DNA of 64,000 nucleotides, taken from positions 3,844,001 through 3,908,000 of the forward strand of contig CM066306.1 in the NCBI GenBank assembly GCA_033807695.1, in the 5' to 3' direction. Below the pieces are notes generated by a model. That model had not been told where the DNA came from. It saw nothing but the letters and a program-made list of their open reading frames with translations, and searched no databases. The DNA is from Daedaleopsis sinensis. Lineage: Eukaryota; Basidiomycota; Agaricomycetes; Polyporales; Polyporaceae. Below are positions 45,090 through 56,237 of this stretch, piece by piece. A program made the position numbers and the translations under genes. Position 1 is the first letter of the stretch; each line of letters starts with the position of its first letter.

Positions 45090-47636
45090 TCAGAAATCGA
45101 ACCCCTTCTCGCGGAACGCCTCCAGCTTCATCTCCGGCTGGGCCATCTCAGCCAGGTCCGGTCGGCCCTGCACACCGTCAGCGTTCCTCGACAACAACTA
45201 CGAACCTGCACAACTCGACTCACCATCGCTTGGAACGCACGCCGCAGCGTCGTCCACAGCTGCTCGCTCTTGCCGCCCCCGGACGACTCCTGCAGCGCGA
45301 GCGCGCTCAGGAAGTGCTCGATCGCCTCCTGGTGCGCGCCGATGTTCAGGCCTGGTGCGAGTGTCAGCACGGCTACACGGTCGTCGTGAATAGAACAGCA
45401 CTCACAGGCGACGCCCACGTTATATATAGCGCGGGTGTACGTGGGCCGGAGCTGCAGGGCTTCGCGGTACGCGCCCAATGCTTCTTCGGGCTTGCTCCCG
45501 TTCGACAGCGACGATCCCAGCCGGTTCCAGAGCAGATAGTCCTGGATTAACGTGAGCACACACCCATACCCACTCGTCAGCAGTCAGGGACGTACCTTGG
45601 GGCGCATGCTCAGCGCAGCCTCGAAGCAGTCCTTTGCGCGGCTGAACTCGCCGCTAGTGTAGAAGAGCACGCCGAGTCCGATCTGCACGTCCGGGTCGAC
45701 CTCCCCGCGGCTGTACTGCTCCCGCGCGACCTTGAGGTACTCCTCGGTGACCACTTCTTGGGAGTGCCACGACGAGTTGGTGAGCGAGTCCCATGCCTCC
45801 TTCGAGATCGGTACGTCGGGGAAGCGAGCGTGCAGCCAGCGCAGGAGCATCGAGTGTGATGCGCGCTCGAACGACTCGTTCGTGAACGCGATGGCAAGCG
45901 ACTATGATAGGGTCAGTCGATGGATTGCCTCGAGGAGACTGAACGTACCAGCATCCCTGCACCAGCTGCACCGGCCGCTTCTGCTCTTTTGATCCCCTCC
46001 AGGAGCGCGGGCATAGCAACGTCGTCGCGCTCGTCCATACTCCTCGTTTCACCGAGCAGTATCCACGCCTCGTATCCACCCTCGCCTAGCTCGCCATGTT
46101 GGATCGCTGCCTCCAGCAACAAGGCGGCCTCGGATAGCGATCCGTTCCTCGCCAAGAGATCCTTCGCCTGTTGTAATGAGGACCCAGAATGCGACGGGTC
46201 TAGGTACATGTTGTCCTTCTCTGCAATCGAACCAATTCAATTCAGCTGCACATCCGAAGATATATGGGAGACAACGGACCGAAGACGTAGTCTCCAAGTA
46301 GCGGGATCCCCTGGTCGTCGAACTTCACAGGAGGTGACGTCGTAAGGGAGTCATGCATGCCGTTCCACGCCTCCTGCATCATTCCGCCATAGTCGAAGTC
46401 GAGATCCTCACGTTCCGCGTTCATCATTTGGTTGAACTGCGCCTCCCACTTCGCCATATCTTCCTGTGGCGGCGGTAGATCGGAATTCTGCATTTGCTCC
46501 CAGACCCTGTACCCAACGAGTCAGCGTGCACAAAGACAAGAAGTGTGGAGAGCATACGCACTGTGCAAACTCCGTACTCGAAAAGTCATGCTCCAGCTCC
46601 CCAGCCTTCTCCTTCCCTGTGTCGATGCTCGTCTCCTGCAGCGCGTCCGCTAGGTCGTCCGCCTCCTCGTCCGTCACCTCAGTGATGCGGGCACCCTCGG
46701 TCTGGTTTGCTAGCGAAGCGTGCACCTGCGCGAACGCCGCGTCGAAGTCGATCTCTCGTGCTTTGCCCTTCCCGTGGTCCACGCTCATCTGCGGCATCCC
46801 CATCCCGAACGCGCCCATCCCCATGGACATCCCGCGCCCGTACATCGTCGATTGCATGTACGAGGACTGGCTAACTGCACCGTCCGGTCAGCTCTCAGTC
46901 GCGGTCTGATGCCGTGGCCGGCTGACTCATCCTACAGCGACGATGGCACTCGGAGAGAACGACTCACAATTGGAGGGGGCGGACATGCCCTGTTGGCCCG
47001 GAGGGCGCGGTACTTGCATATTGCCATCAAACTCGGAGCTCCATCCGCCCGCGGTGCCTTGAGGGGTGTGCGTACGGACCATCTCGGCGGGGGTCCCTGA
47101 GCGTCCGGCTTGCATCTCGTTCCACGCTCTGCTGAGGTCGTGCCCAGTTTGTGGGGGTGATGCCATGAACCGCTCGGGCTCTGGAGGGAGGACGTGACGC
47201 GGCATGGCGAAGGAGGGCCCTTGTGAGGAGCCACCTTCAAAGAACTGACGAGCCATCGCGAGGTCTTGCTGCGAGCCATGGGTAACTGATGATGTTGGGA
47301 GATGGTGTAGCTGTCGAGTCGTGATTAACCTCTCGTGCCCCTGAAAGTGTCATACAAGTGGAAGGTAGGACTGTCGAATGTGCACCCCTAGGGATTACGA
47401 TGGCCAACTTGCTGCACAATAATGAAGCATGACAAAATGATGTACTCACTCTCGAGCCCGATGGTCCAGCGACCCTGTCCTGGACGGTACGCAGTTAGAG
47501 CCATGTTACGACATATCTCAATACATACACTCACCTGTTGTAAGCTCCGATCACCTTCCGTGTGCTTCAGCACTTGCGACAGCGGGTTGAATGGTACTGC
47601 ACATTCAGCGCCTGATATTAGGCCTTGTAGCGACAT
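45090..47636 (-). CDS. PEX5: Peroxisomal targeting signal 1 receptor
   Basis: Pex5 binds C-terminal SKL-type signals and carries proteins into peroxisomes. Ten exons: 47535-47636, 47450-47479, 46968-47331, 46562-46874, 46280-46506, 45949-46220, 45596-45901, 45406-45541, 45224-45351, 45090-45167; total 652 codons (651 aa). The short first exon carries the conserved N-terminal Cys used for recycling ubiquitination ('MSLQGLISGAECAVPFNPLS', Cys12). The N-terminal half is disordered with WxxxF-type Pex14-binding motifs (WSSEF, WEAQF). The C-terminal half holds TPR repeats ('YEAWILLGETRSMDERDDVA', 'DVQIGLGVLFYTSGEFSRAK', 'DYLLWNRLGSSLSNGSKPEE', 'ALGAYREALQLRPTYTRAIY', 'NIGAHQEAIEHFLSAL'). The start was chosen because it yields the conserved Cys motif. 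Confidence 0.93.
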
Positions 47637-47953
47637 GAGTGATGTGGTGGTGAGGGAATTGGAGATGTGTCGGGAGAGCTCAGAGGATGGTGGCCAGGAG
47701 CAAGCAAGTGCGGCAAAAGTGCGTAAGTACGCCGGAGAAGCGGGGTTCGGCAGTCCCCGAACGCCCATTTCATGTGAATTCTCTAACCAGCGTCTAGCAC
47801 CCAGTTGCAAAGCTTGCCTCCGATTGCCACTACGAATCTGCAATGACTCCGTTGTAACTTGCTAAACTGGTTCGAACAATTTGAGAAACAAGTCTCGCAA
47901 GTGCTTAGAGTACAGTGAGAATATCCACTTTCCCGACAATTGGCTACCCACGA

Positions 47954-48722
47954 CTACGCTACACTCGGGATCTCGATATCGTCCTTGAACACGTATGCAA
48001 AGGGGTCCCAGTTCCTGTCATCCCTCCACTCGTACTCCATCAAATTTGCGACATTTCGCGCCTTCTCCTCCCCGTAAAACTCCTTGATCCACGCCAGCGT
48101 CGCGTCGATGCCCGCACTGACCCCACCCGACGTCCAGCAGTTCCCGTCGACAACGAACCGCGCGGTCTTGACCCAATGCACACCCGGACTCGCCTCTGTG
48201 ATGATCTTCCACAGCATCTTGTTCGTCGTCGCCCTCTTCCCGTCCAGCACTCCCGCCCGCGCCGCCACGTCCGCCCCGTTGCACACCGTGATGAGGTACT
48301 TCAGCTTGGGGTACGTCTTCTTCACGAACTCGATGGTCGACTCGATGGTTGGGCTCATTATGCCGAAGCCCCCGGGGATGATCAGCACCTCGAGGTCGTC
48401 GGGGACGTTGTCGAACGAGTGCGTCGGTGCGACGCGCACGCCGAATGCGGGGCCGCTCACGCTGATCGGGCCGTCTTGCAGCGCTGTAGTCATCAGGTCG
48501 AGCGTAGGTGCGATCACATAGAGCTCGAGCTTGTTCGTCCAGGAGAGGATCTGGAGGGCCTCGATGGGTCCCATAGCGTCGAGTGGCTCGAAGGAAGGGA
48601 AGGTGAGGAGGCCGAACTTAGTCGGCGGTGCCTCCCCGTTCTCTGCTATCGTTTACAGATCAGCGACGTTCATCTTGAATCTCCTGTTCTCGCGAACGCC
48701 TACCTGTCTTTTGCTGGCTCAT
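47954..48722 (-). CDS. DJ-1/PfpI family protein (paralogue 2)
   Basis: Exons 48704-48722 and 47954-48642 sum to 236 codons (235 aa). Motifs: 'FEPLDAMGPIEALQIL', 'LIIPGGFGIM', Cys elbow 'YLITVCNGADVAARAG', 'DGKRATTNKMLW', 'FVVDGNCWTSGGVSAGIDAT', and C-terminal 'EYEWRDDRNWDPFAYVF'. It is closer in several blocks to paralogue 1 (WTSGGVSAGID, RDDRNWDPFAY) than to the pair at 50-55 kb. Unlike those, no BTB gene lies directly upstream; PEX5 is downstream. All key residues are present. Confidence 0.9.
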
Positions 48723-49449
48723 CTTTAGGCGGCTGAAGGCTGGTCGCGATCGAGGAAGCAGGGGGTCTGTGTGTACTATGCTGCTTATGCTAACTGTTTG
48801 CTTCTTATATAACCTGAGGGTAAACGCGGGTCTCACCAGGTCTCACCTACCCACGGGTAGAGTCGTGCTAGCACCGGCGGCTACCGGCGGCTGGAATGTA
48901 GGTAAATACCAGGTACAGTACGTCACGCGTCACTACGTGCATCCACCGCAGTACTTACTTTGCGGCTACATAGTTGCGCCAGCGCGTACTGAACACCTCC
49001 GCCGCGGCAGTGCCGACAGCCGCACTACCCATTGACTCACGTCAAATAACGTCAACACCCATTGGCTTCGAGGACCGGCTTAAGTGGGCATTGTTTCTTT
49101 TCTCAATGCACAAACAATACTAAGCTTACGCCAACACACGGAACACATCAGGATGAAGTCTTACCGCGTAGTCGCGAAAGTTTAAGTAGTACATGCAAGG
49201 TCGGTTTATAAACTTGGACGTTCGACGCAATCTGATAGTGGTAGGCTGCACCGCAATTGCTCTAATACCGTACCAAGCCCTTCCCGCCCGGCTTTCTATG
49301 CCCGTAGAGAACCTAGGTCAAGATGGTTGTACCATATACAGTTCCGGTGCAGAGGTTCAAAGCACCCGACTAGGGCATTGACCATCATGTTACTTGCTTT
49401 CGGTCTGAGGTGAGTCTACTCTACTTCTCCGGTGAGATACTAGTGGTGC
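48723..49449. other. Intergenic, no gene seen
   Basis: Upstream region of DJ-1/PfpI paralogue 2; nothing recognisable. Confidence 0.4.
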
Positions 49450-49740
49450 TGAATACTTCAATTATCAATGCAACGCATTGGAACAGACCTCCATGATGGC
49501 GAGGCAATCATCCTGCCCATGGATGACGAATTCCTTCGGCCGTTCCCCCGTGCTACGTAACAAGCAGTGTATGCAACGGGGTGGGGTAGTACTATGCCAG
49601 GCCGACAGCGCTCCGATATCGTACAGACATAGATGCCAATACTGCTTTGAAGCGGTAACGAGGTCCGGTGTCTGTCGGCCGTTCTGACTTGCGCGGCGTG
49701 TTTAGGATTGCTCCCACACTGCACAGGCCCACCTGTAGCG
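49450..49740 (-). other. Decayed sequence shared with 54190-54340
   Basis: Both stretches encode fragments like 'SERCRPG/SM' followed by IVL or MVL on the minus strand and share AGCGGTAACG and GCGAGGCAATCAT-like blocks. They lie at the same place relative to the two near-identical DJ-1 genes, so they were probably duplicated with them. Source gene not identified. Confidence 0.4.
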
Positions 49741-49794
49741 TTTACAGGTGTATTCATAGATTGAAGGTCTATTTCTCGAGGCATCGCGAGACTA

Positions 49795-49844
49795 GTGCCC
49801 AGTAGAACTCTGGGCGAGGATACGCTCAGAGTTCTACTGGGCAC
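49795..49844. repeat. Perfect 18-bp inverted repeat (hairpin)
   Basis: GTGCCCAGTAGAACTCTG and its exact reverse complement are separated by 14 nt. It lies about 180 bp beyond the 3' end of a DJ-1/PfpI gene. Could be a foldback element core or a processed hairpin; no flanking duplication seen. Confidence 0.85.
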
Positions 49845-50020
49845 CGATTTCCTCACCAATACTCACGATCGAGTCCCGTTCTACAGGCTATAGGTAGCCA
49901 TCGCATGCATACTCCCCACCTCTCAACCACAGATCCCGTCAACCTCATGAGAACTCTATTATTCCACCACAGTCATTCGCGCTCTGCTAATCGTTCCCCA
50001 TCCATCTGCAGTTCCATTCC

Positions 50021-50788
50021 CTACAGGTTGTTGAGGTCAATGTCCTCGGCCCAGACGTACGCAAACGGATCCCAGCTCTTGTCGTCCTTCCACTCATACT
50101 CCATGATGTTCGCCGTCTTCCGCGCCCTCTCCGCTCCAAACACCTCCTTGATCCACGCCAGCGTCGCGTCGATCCCCGCGCTCACCCCGCTCGACGTCCA
50201 GATGTTCCCGTCGACGGCGTACCGCGCGTGCTTGACCCACTTCACCTTCGGTGCCGCACTCGTGATCGCGTTCCACAGCACATTGTCCGTCGTCGCCGTC
50301 TTCCCGTCGAGGATCCCCGCGGCGGCGGCGATCGTCGCCCCGTTGCAGACGGTGATGAGGTACTGGAGGCTCGGGTACGTCTTCTTCACGAACTCGGCCG
50401 CGGGCGCGACGGTGTCCGGGAGCGTCGCGCCGTAGCCCCCGGGGACGATGAGCACGTCCAGGTCCTTGGGGACGGTCGCGAAGCTGTGGGTCGGGACGAT
50501 GCGCACACCGAACGCGGGGCCGCTCTTGCTCGGGCCCGTCTTGGGGAGGGCGGTGCTGACGGTGTCGAGGGTGGGGGCGATGACGGAGAGCTCGAGCTCG
50601 TTCGTCACGGCGAGGGTCTGGAGAGCCTCGATGGGGCCCATGACATCGAGGGGCTCGAATGCGGGGAAGACGAGGACGCCGATCTTCTTGGGCACAGCGT
50701 GCTTGGTCGTCGCTGTCGTTGTGCGTGCAGGTCAGCATACCGTCGAGCAGAACGGTACGAGTGTCATACCTTGGGCTTGTGTGCTCAT
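50021..50788 (-). CDS. DJ-1/PfpI family protein (paralogue 3)
   Basis: Exons 50770-50788 and 50021-50712 sum to 237 codons (236 aa). Motifs: 'FEPLDVMGPIEALQTL', 'VLIVPGGYGATLP', Cys elbow 'LITVCNGATIAAAAGILDGK', 'YAVDGNIWTSSGVSAGID', 'EYEWKDDKSWDPFAYVWAED'. Almost identical to the gene at 54686-55466; coding and about 480 bp of upstream sequence are shared, implying a recent duplication or gene conversion. The double-BTB paralogue 3 lies immediately upstream in the same direction. Substrate unknown. Confidence 0.92.
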
Positions 50789-51262
50789 GGTCTGTCTGTG
50801 AGTAGTGTTGCTTTGTCTGGAGACGAGTTCGGCGGGTTCTGAGTTGGTGAGTAATCTGTCGTGCTCGACGGTGGTTTATATACTGACGAGTTTGGCGTCT
50901 TCACCTGTCGCGGTTGTAGAACCATGGACGATGAAACAGACTCCCCGCCGAAGTGGGGCGCTGAAGTCTAGTACGCGCCAATGTCGTCTGCCACTCGGGT
51001 CATTTTCATCTCGACATCATTAAGCAGTAGTGGTTCGAGGCGGGATCAGGCCGCTGTCGCTCCCATATGCTGACCAACACCCTTTGGCCCCTTCGTTCAG
51101 ACCAGGCCGACTGCGACGTACTCTCTCGGCACACGGTTTTACGGCGTTAGCACCTGGACGACAACGCTGCCGGTGTATTGCGCAAGTCTCCCCGCATCGC
51201 GAGAAGTGTGATGAATAAGCAAACGGTGCGCGCCCAATGACCGACTGCTGAATCGTACCACT
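50789..51262. repeat. Duplicated upstream region, near-identical to 55467-55945
   Basis: About 470 bp match base for base apart from scattered differences, ending where the BTB 3' flanks diverge. Includes the shared TATA box. Confidence 0.85.
50875..50882 (-). promoter_or_regulatory. TATA box of DJ-1/PfpI paralogue 3
   Basis: TATATAAA on the minus strand, about 87 bp upstream of the ATG at 50788; the same element is at 55553-55560 for paralogue 4. Confidence 0.5.
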
Positions 51263-51511
51263 ACTTAAGTAAATGCACAATGTAGTACACAGGTCCTGGA
51301 GAACGGTAGTGTTATGAAGAGTTTCGTTTGTGAGTCAGACCTCGCATGGTTGTGGTTAAGCTGTAAAGTCTCATGAAGCTGACTCGGAGTCATCTGCGTG
51401 CGGTCTGTGTTACCGCTCTGAGATAAATTGGAAGAACATAGGTCAGAGACGGTAAAACATGTTACGCGGCGAGTCGATGTATGTCCACTTCTCCGATCAT
51501 GCTTGCAACGA

Positions 51512-53070
51512 TTATACCTCAAAATCCAACTGGCGAATATCATCCAAATTAGACAGAGTTCTTGCTGACGAACTGAAAGATGAGGAGCACTCACTGTACT
51601 CATCCTCTCCTGCATTCCGGTCACGGCTCGTTGTAGCAGGGGCTTGTAGTACCCGCTCCTTCCATAATACTGCTGATACTCGTTGATGGCATCCCAAGTA
51701 AACAAGGGTTCTTGAGGCGAGAGAAATATGACCTTGTTGAACAGTTTTGCCATCCCGACCGGACAATTTGCTTGCCGGAATGCATCCCGCATAGCCCTAA
51801 GGTAGGCTTCGAGACAGCGGACCAATATTAAGTATATGTTTGCCGGCGTCGATTCCATGATGTGAGAGTATGCAGGGTCTGGGAAATGGAGCATTTCGGC
51901 GTAGTCGTACTCGGCAGGAGTGGTAGAGTCGTAAGGTAGTAGCGGATCGGACAGTGTGCGTACTGCCGCCTCCCGCGCGATGTCTTTCCAGCCCATGCGT
52001 GCTGCGACGAGATAGAGGGACAAAGCATCGACGCCTTTTACTAGGGCCGATTGTAGCCACCGGTCTCGGACAGATTTGATGATTCCCTCCATACCATATC
52101 TGCTCGCAGCCGCCAGGACACTGATCCATGAATCCGTAGGGTAGCTCGGTACGGCGTTCAGCCAAGCGTAACATAACCCTAACAGTGCAGAAACGACCTT
52201 GCTGTTCTCCTCGAGCTGTAGGATGGGTTTTTCGGAGGGGTCCGATGAATGTAGTACACGCTGGATTCTCTGACATAGCATCGTGGATGCTGAGGATATG
52301 ACCCCTCGATGCACGTTGAAGTCTACGCCATCAGAGGAGCGACAAACGAGGTCGGCAAAAGGCATGGCTTGTCCTGCGAATGAGTCGGATGATGGGGTGA
52401 ATGTAGAGGAGTCGCCACTGCCAGCCTGAGTAGTGTCGGCGGTCTGATAGGGAGTGAGAAGACGGAAGTCCTCAGAGACTTGGCCTCGTAAGCGACGAAA
52501 CTCGCGTAGGCGATAGAGATCTGCGGCAGTCACGCCTACGAGAGTATCTTCTGTGATTTTTAGTGGTGTGTTCAATGTTTGCTCCGCGGCTCGTCTCGCG
52601 AGGGCTTCCAAACCCACGCGACAGGCAGTTGCCCAAACGGCGACCGGAGAAACGGTAACGGCATCAGTGAGCTCCTTCTTCAGAACCACCATCGGCAGGG
52701 CCATCTCGTACTTGACAGCCGCCCTCCACATCGCCTCCAGCTCCGCAAGCGAGCGGGCGCCCTCCGGCTTTTCGATCGGGTAGCAGATGCGGAGCAGGGC
52801 GTCAAGTGTCGTACTGTCCTCCGGGACCTCAATGAGGGGGGGATGATCGGCAGCCTTCTGTGCGTCGGATGATGAGCAGGGCTGGGGCAGCGAGAACATT
52901 GTTTCGAAGAATGGGGATGCAAGGATGAGGACAGGGCTGTAGACACGGAAGTCTACGAGATCAGAGGTCCGAAGAATGATGTCAGCACCGGGCTTATCGA
53001 AGGGCGTCCCCGCGGCACGAGTCGGAGACGGGGAAAGGGGAGCGACGGACGACTCGGAGGTCGCGGACAT
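51512..53070 (-). CDS. Double-BTB protein (paralogue 3)
   Basis: Exons 51595-53070 and 51512-51529 sum to 498 codons (497 aa). The 18-nt last exon encodes LDFEV plus stop; without it the frame would run about 100 codons into noncoding sequence. First BTB-like domain from 'FDKPGADIILRTSDLVDFRV' with 'ILASPFFETMFSLP'; second from 'FADLVCRSSDGVDFNVHRGV'. The C-terminal helical region includes 'MESTPANIYLILVRCLEAYL'. The start Met heads 'MSATSESSVAPLSPSPTRAA', shared with paralogue 4. A DJ-1/PfpI gene lies downstream on the same strand. Confidence 0.85.
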
Positions 53071-53389
53071 TGTGTGCGCAGGTTCTGTGGACGATATGGG
53101 AAGAGGTTGTGAGAGGAGGGACCTGATGATTTTGAATGTTATGGAGTCAGGTATTTATCTAGCTTGCAGTGAGAGAAAGAAGACCTTGTGGATGGCGCGA
53201 TTACCGCAGGCTGCAGCACACTAGAATGTGGACGCTTAGAGTAGCTGCGGTCCCCTACAGGTATTTGTCAGTTCTGGAACGAGCCGTCCACAAAGGATGC
53301 AGTCACTCAGATATAACTTTCCACGCCTAGTCTTCGTGTTAGAAAAGATCCAGCTTCACAATGTAGCTGCAGCACTGGAGGAGACCTAG

Positions 53390-53955
53390 GCCCCTTTCTT
53401 TGCAGTCAACATCACGGCACGAAGGTCCAGTGGCGCTTCCGGATGTCTGCTGGCTCGCCTTGATAGGAACGCACAGTAGGAGCGGGCCATAGCACATTTC
53501 CCTGCGTGCTCAGAACCAAATGAGGACCTATCTGTCCCAGTGACTGTAGGACGTGTGTCTACCTCGGCCTACTCGTTCGTTGGGGTAGACCGAGGCAGAG
53601 ATAAGCTTGGTATGTCGGGACCTCAACTGTGTATTAACATACCAATGAAATGTGATGTTCTTCCCGACGAACCCTTCCACCAGTGCTTCCATAACTCGAG
53701 TATAATCAGATCTTTCAAGGGTTGCCCATGACGCCGGTAGCAGTGGATGAGAGACTGCAAGCTCATCGCCCGCTGTATACAGCTTACGTCAGATCAAAGA
53801 GCACGCAGACATGCGTATCGCATCTTGAAGCAGTCAAAGCTTTTCGGCTGACGAAAGGCTACAGCAGGGGGCATATGGTTGTGGTCAAGGCGGCATTTGC
53901 TGGAGAGGGGCTATAGATAGACGCACATCGGACAGATTAGATAGGCGCCTCTACT
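53390..53955 (-). repeat. Dispersed repeat family, copy c
   Basis: Read on the minus strand it begins AGGCGCCTATCTAAT and follows the same block order as copies a (32430) and b (39388), for example GTGGAAGGGTTCGTCGGG near 53680 and GACAGATAGGTCC near 53530. Confidence 0.5.
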
Positions 53956-54685
53956 GCGCATCAACCCATTAAGTAATGACACGGCCCGGGATACATGATG
54001 CCGCCGCTCCTCCTCCGAATCACTCCTCGTCCTAGTACTTAGTCGGAGGCTGCTCTTCCTTTTCCCCATCCTTGATCCTCTTCGATGGCTTTGTGTCTAG
54101 ATGTGACTGCGCTCGGGCCACCCTCTACCGGGCGGATACCTCAACCACAAAGCAGTGGCGCCGAATACACACGTCAGTGTTAGGAACAGTCCTTCATAAT
54201 GCCGAGGCAAGCATTCTCCGAGACGTATGAAGCCCTAGGATCAACACCATGCTCGGCCGGCATCGCTCGGATAGACACATGGAACCGGAAACCTGCCAAG
54301 CGGTAACGGCCTTCCATGTTGGTGCGTCTCCTCCAATCGCTCCGACTAGCGAGGTAGTGTCTGAAATGCCCAAGCAGGTCGTCGCAGACTCACCTACAGC
54401 ATTCATGACTCGCACAATATTTGGCACGATAGATCTCTCGGGCCATTTTGAGAATATCGTAGAACTCGATGAGTATGCATTTATGTCCTTCAAGCAAAAT
54501 GAGGCAGCTTGTTCTCGATTCACTTATCACTACTCACGAATCTACTCACGAATCGAGATATAGCATAGAACCAAGACGCTGTGCCTTCCGTCAACCTCAC
54601 AACGACAGATCTATCATTCCAATGTCCATCACAAAAATCAGCGCTGCACACATTCCTCCCCATCCTTTGAATCCCCGACCGTCCC

Positions 54686-55466
54686 CTACAGATTGTTGAG
54701 GTCAATGTCCTCGGCCCAAACGTATGCGAACGGATCCCAGCTCTTGTCGTCCTTCCACTCATATTCCATAATATTCGCCGTCTTCCGCGCCCTCTCCGCT
54801 CCAAACACCTCCTTGATCCACGCCAGCGTCGCGTCGATCCCCGCGCTCACCCCGCTCGACGTCCAGATGTTCCCGTCGACGGCGTACCGCGCGTGCTTGA
54901 CCCACTTCACCTTCGGTGCCGCACTCGTGATCGCGTTCCACAGCACCTTGTCCGTCGTCGCCGTCTTCCCGTCGAGAATCCCCGCGGCAGCGGCGATCGT
55001 CGCCCCGTTGCAGACGGTGATGAGGTACTGGAGGCTCGGGTATGTCTTCTTCACGAACTCGGCCGCGGGCGCGACGGTGTCCGGGAGCGTCGCGCCGTAG
55101 CCCCCGGGGACGATGAGCACGTCCAGGTCCTTGGGGACGGTCGCGAAGCTGTGGGTCGGGACGATGCTGACGCCGAACGCGGGGCCGCTCTTGCTCGGGC
55201 CCGTCTTGGGGAGGGCGGTGCTGACAGCTTCGAGGGTGGGGGCGATGACGGAAAGCTCGAGCTCGTTCGTCCAGGAGAGGGTCTGGAGGGCTTCGATAGG
55301 GCCCATGACGTCGAGGGGCTCGAAGGCGGGGAAGACGAGGACGCCGATCTTCTTGGGCACGGCGTGCTTGGACGCTGTCGCTGCGCGTACGCAACGGGCC
55401 AGGTCAGTATACTGTCGAGCTAAATGCAACATGGACAGATTCCTTACCTTTGGTCTCTGCGCTCAT
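54686..55466 (-). CDS. DJ-1/PfpI family protein (paralogue 4)
   Basis: Exons 55448-55466 and 54686-55380 sum to 238 codons (237 aa). Differs from paralogue 3 by a handful of residues, mainly 'TASKHAVPKK' against 'TTKHAVPKK' and 'LSWTNELEL' against 'LAVTNELEL', a block in which it agrees with paralogue 2. That mosaic suggests gene conversion among the copies. Same catalytic elbow and same two-exon structure. The double-BTB paralogue 4 lies upstream on the same strand. Confidence 0.92.
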
Positions 55467-55945
55467 GATCGGTATGTGAGTAGTGTTGCTTTGTCTGGAG
55501 ACGAGTTCGGCGGGTTCTGAATTGGTGAGTAATTTGTCGTGCTCGACGGTGGTTTATATACTGACAAGTTTGGCGTCTTCACCTGTCGCGGTTGTAGAAC
55601 CATTGACGATGAAACAGACTCCCCGCCGAAGCGGGGCGCTGAAGTCCTAGTACGCGCCAACTTCGTCTGCCACTGCACCCGGACCATTTTCATCTCGACA
55701 TCATTAAGCAGTAGTGGTTCGAGGCGGGATCAGGCCGCTGTCGCTCCCATATGCTGACCAACACCCTTTGGCCCCTTCGTTCAGACCAGGCCGACTGCGA
55801 CGTACTCTCTCGGCACACGGCGTTACGGCGTTAGCACCTGGACGACAACGCTGCCGGTGTATTGCGCAAGCCTCTCCGCATCGCGAGAAGTGTGATGAAT
55901 AAGCGGACGGTGCGCGCCCAATGACCGACTGCTGAATCGACGACG
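55467..55945. repeat. Duplicated upstream region, near-identical to 50789-51262
   Basis: Partner of the promoter-side duplication; carries the TATATAAA element at 55553-55560. Confidence 0.85.
55553..55560 (-). promoter_or_regulatory. TATA box of DJ-1/PfpI paralogue 4
   Basis: TATATAAA on the minus strand, about 87 bp upstream of the ATG at 55466, the same spacing as in paralogue 3. Confidence 0.5.
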
Positions 55946-56237
55946 ATCGTACCATTGCTCATGCATTCTTAATGAAATCTACAGATACGAGAACCTAGTA
56001 GAGTAGCGCATTGAAAGCGAATGCGCTGGGTCTCGCAGAGGAAGATGCATAGTGTTGCGTGATGCCACTGAGATCGTAGCTACAAATCAGAGACTTGGAT
56101 CCGTGCGCGCACCCGTTTATGATATATGTCCGGACTCTGAGTCGTATGTCAATGGTAACCGCGGAATACATGGCAAGCTCACTAAGTGACCATGACCAGC
56201 ACCAATTGAAGGATCGGAGTCTTACCGCGTCTCGTGT

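Noticed and set aside
50094..50738. Arg/Asp-rich ORFs overlapping the DJ-1 genes in other frames
   Set aside because: Occur identically at both duplicated DJ-1 genes as shadows; no independent support.
51265..51594. C-terminal 100-residue extension of BTB paralogue 3
   Set aside because: Read-through of an intron; the conserved 18-nt last exon (51512-51529) gives the family ending instead.
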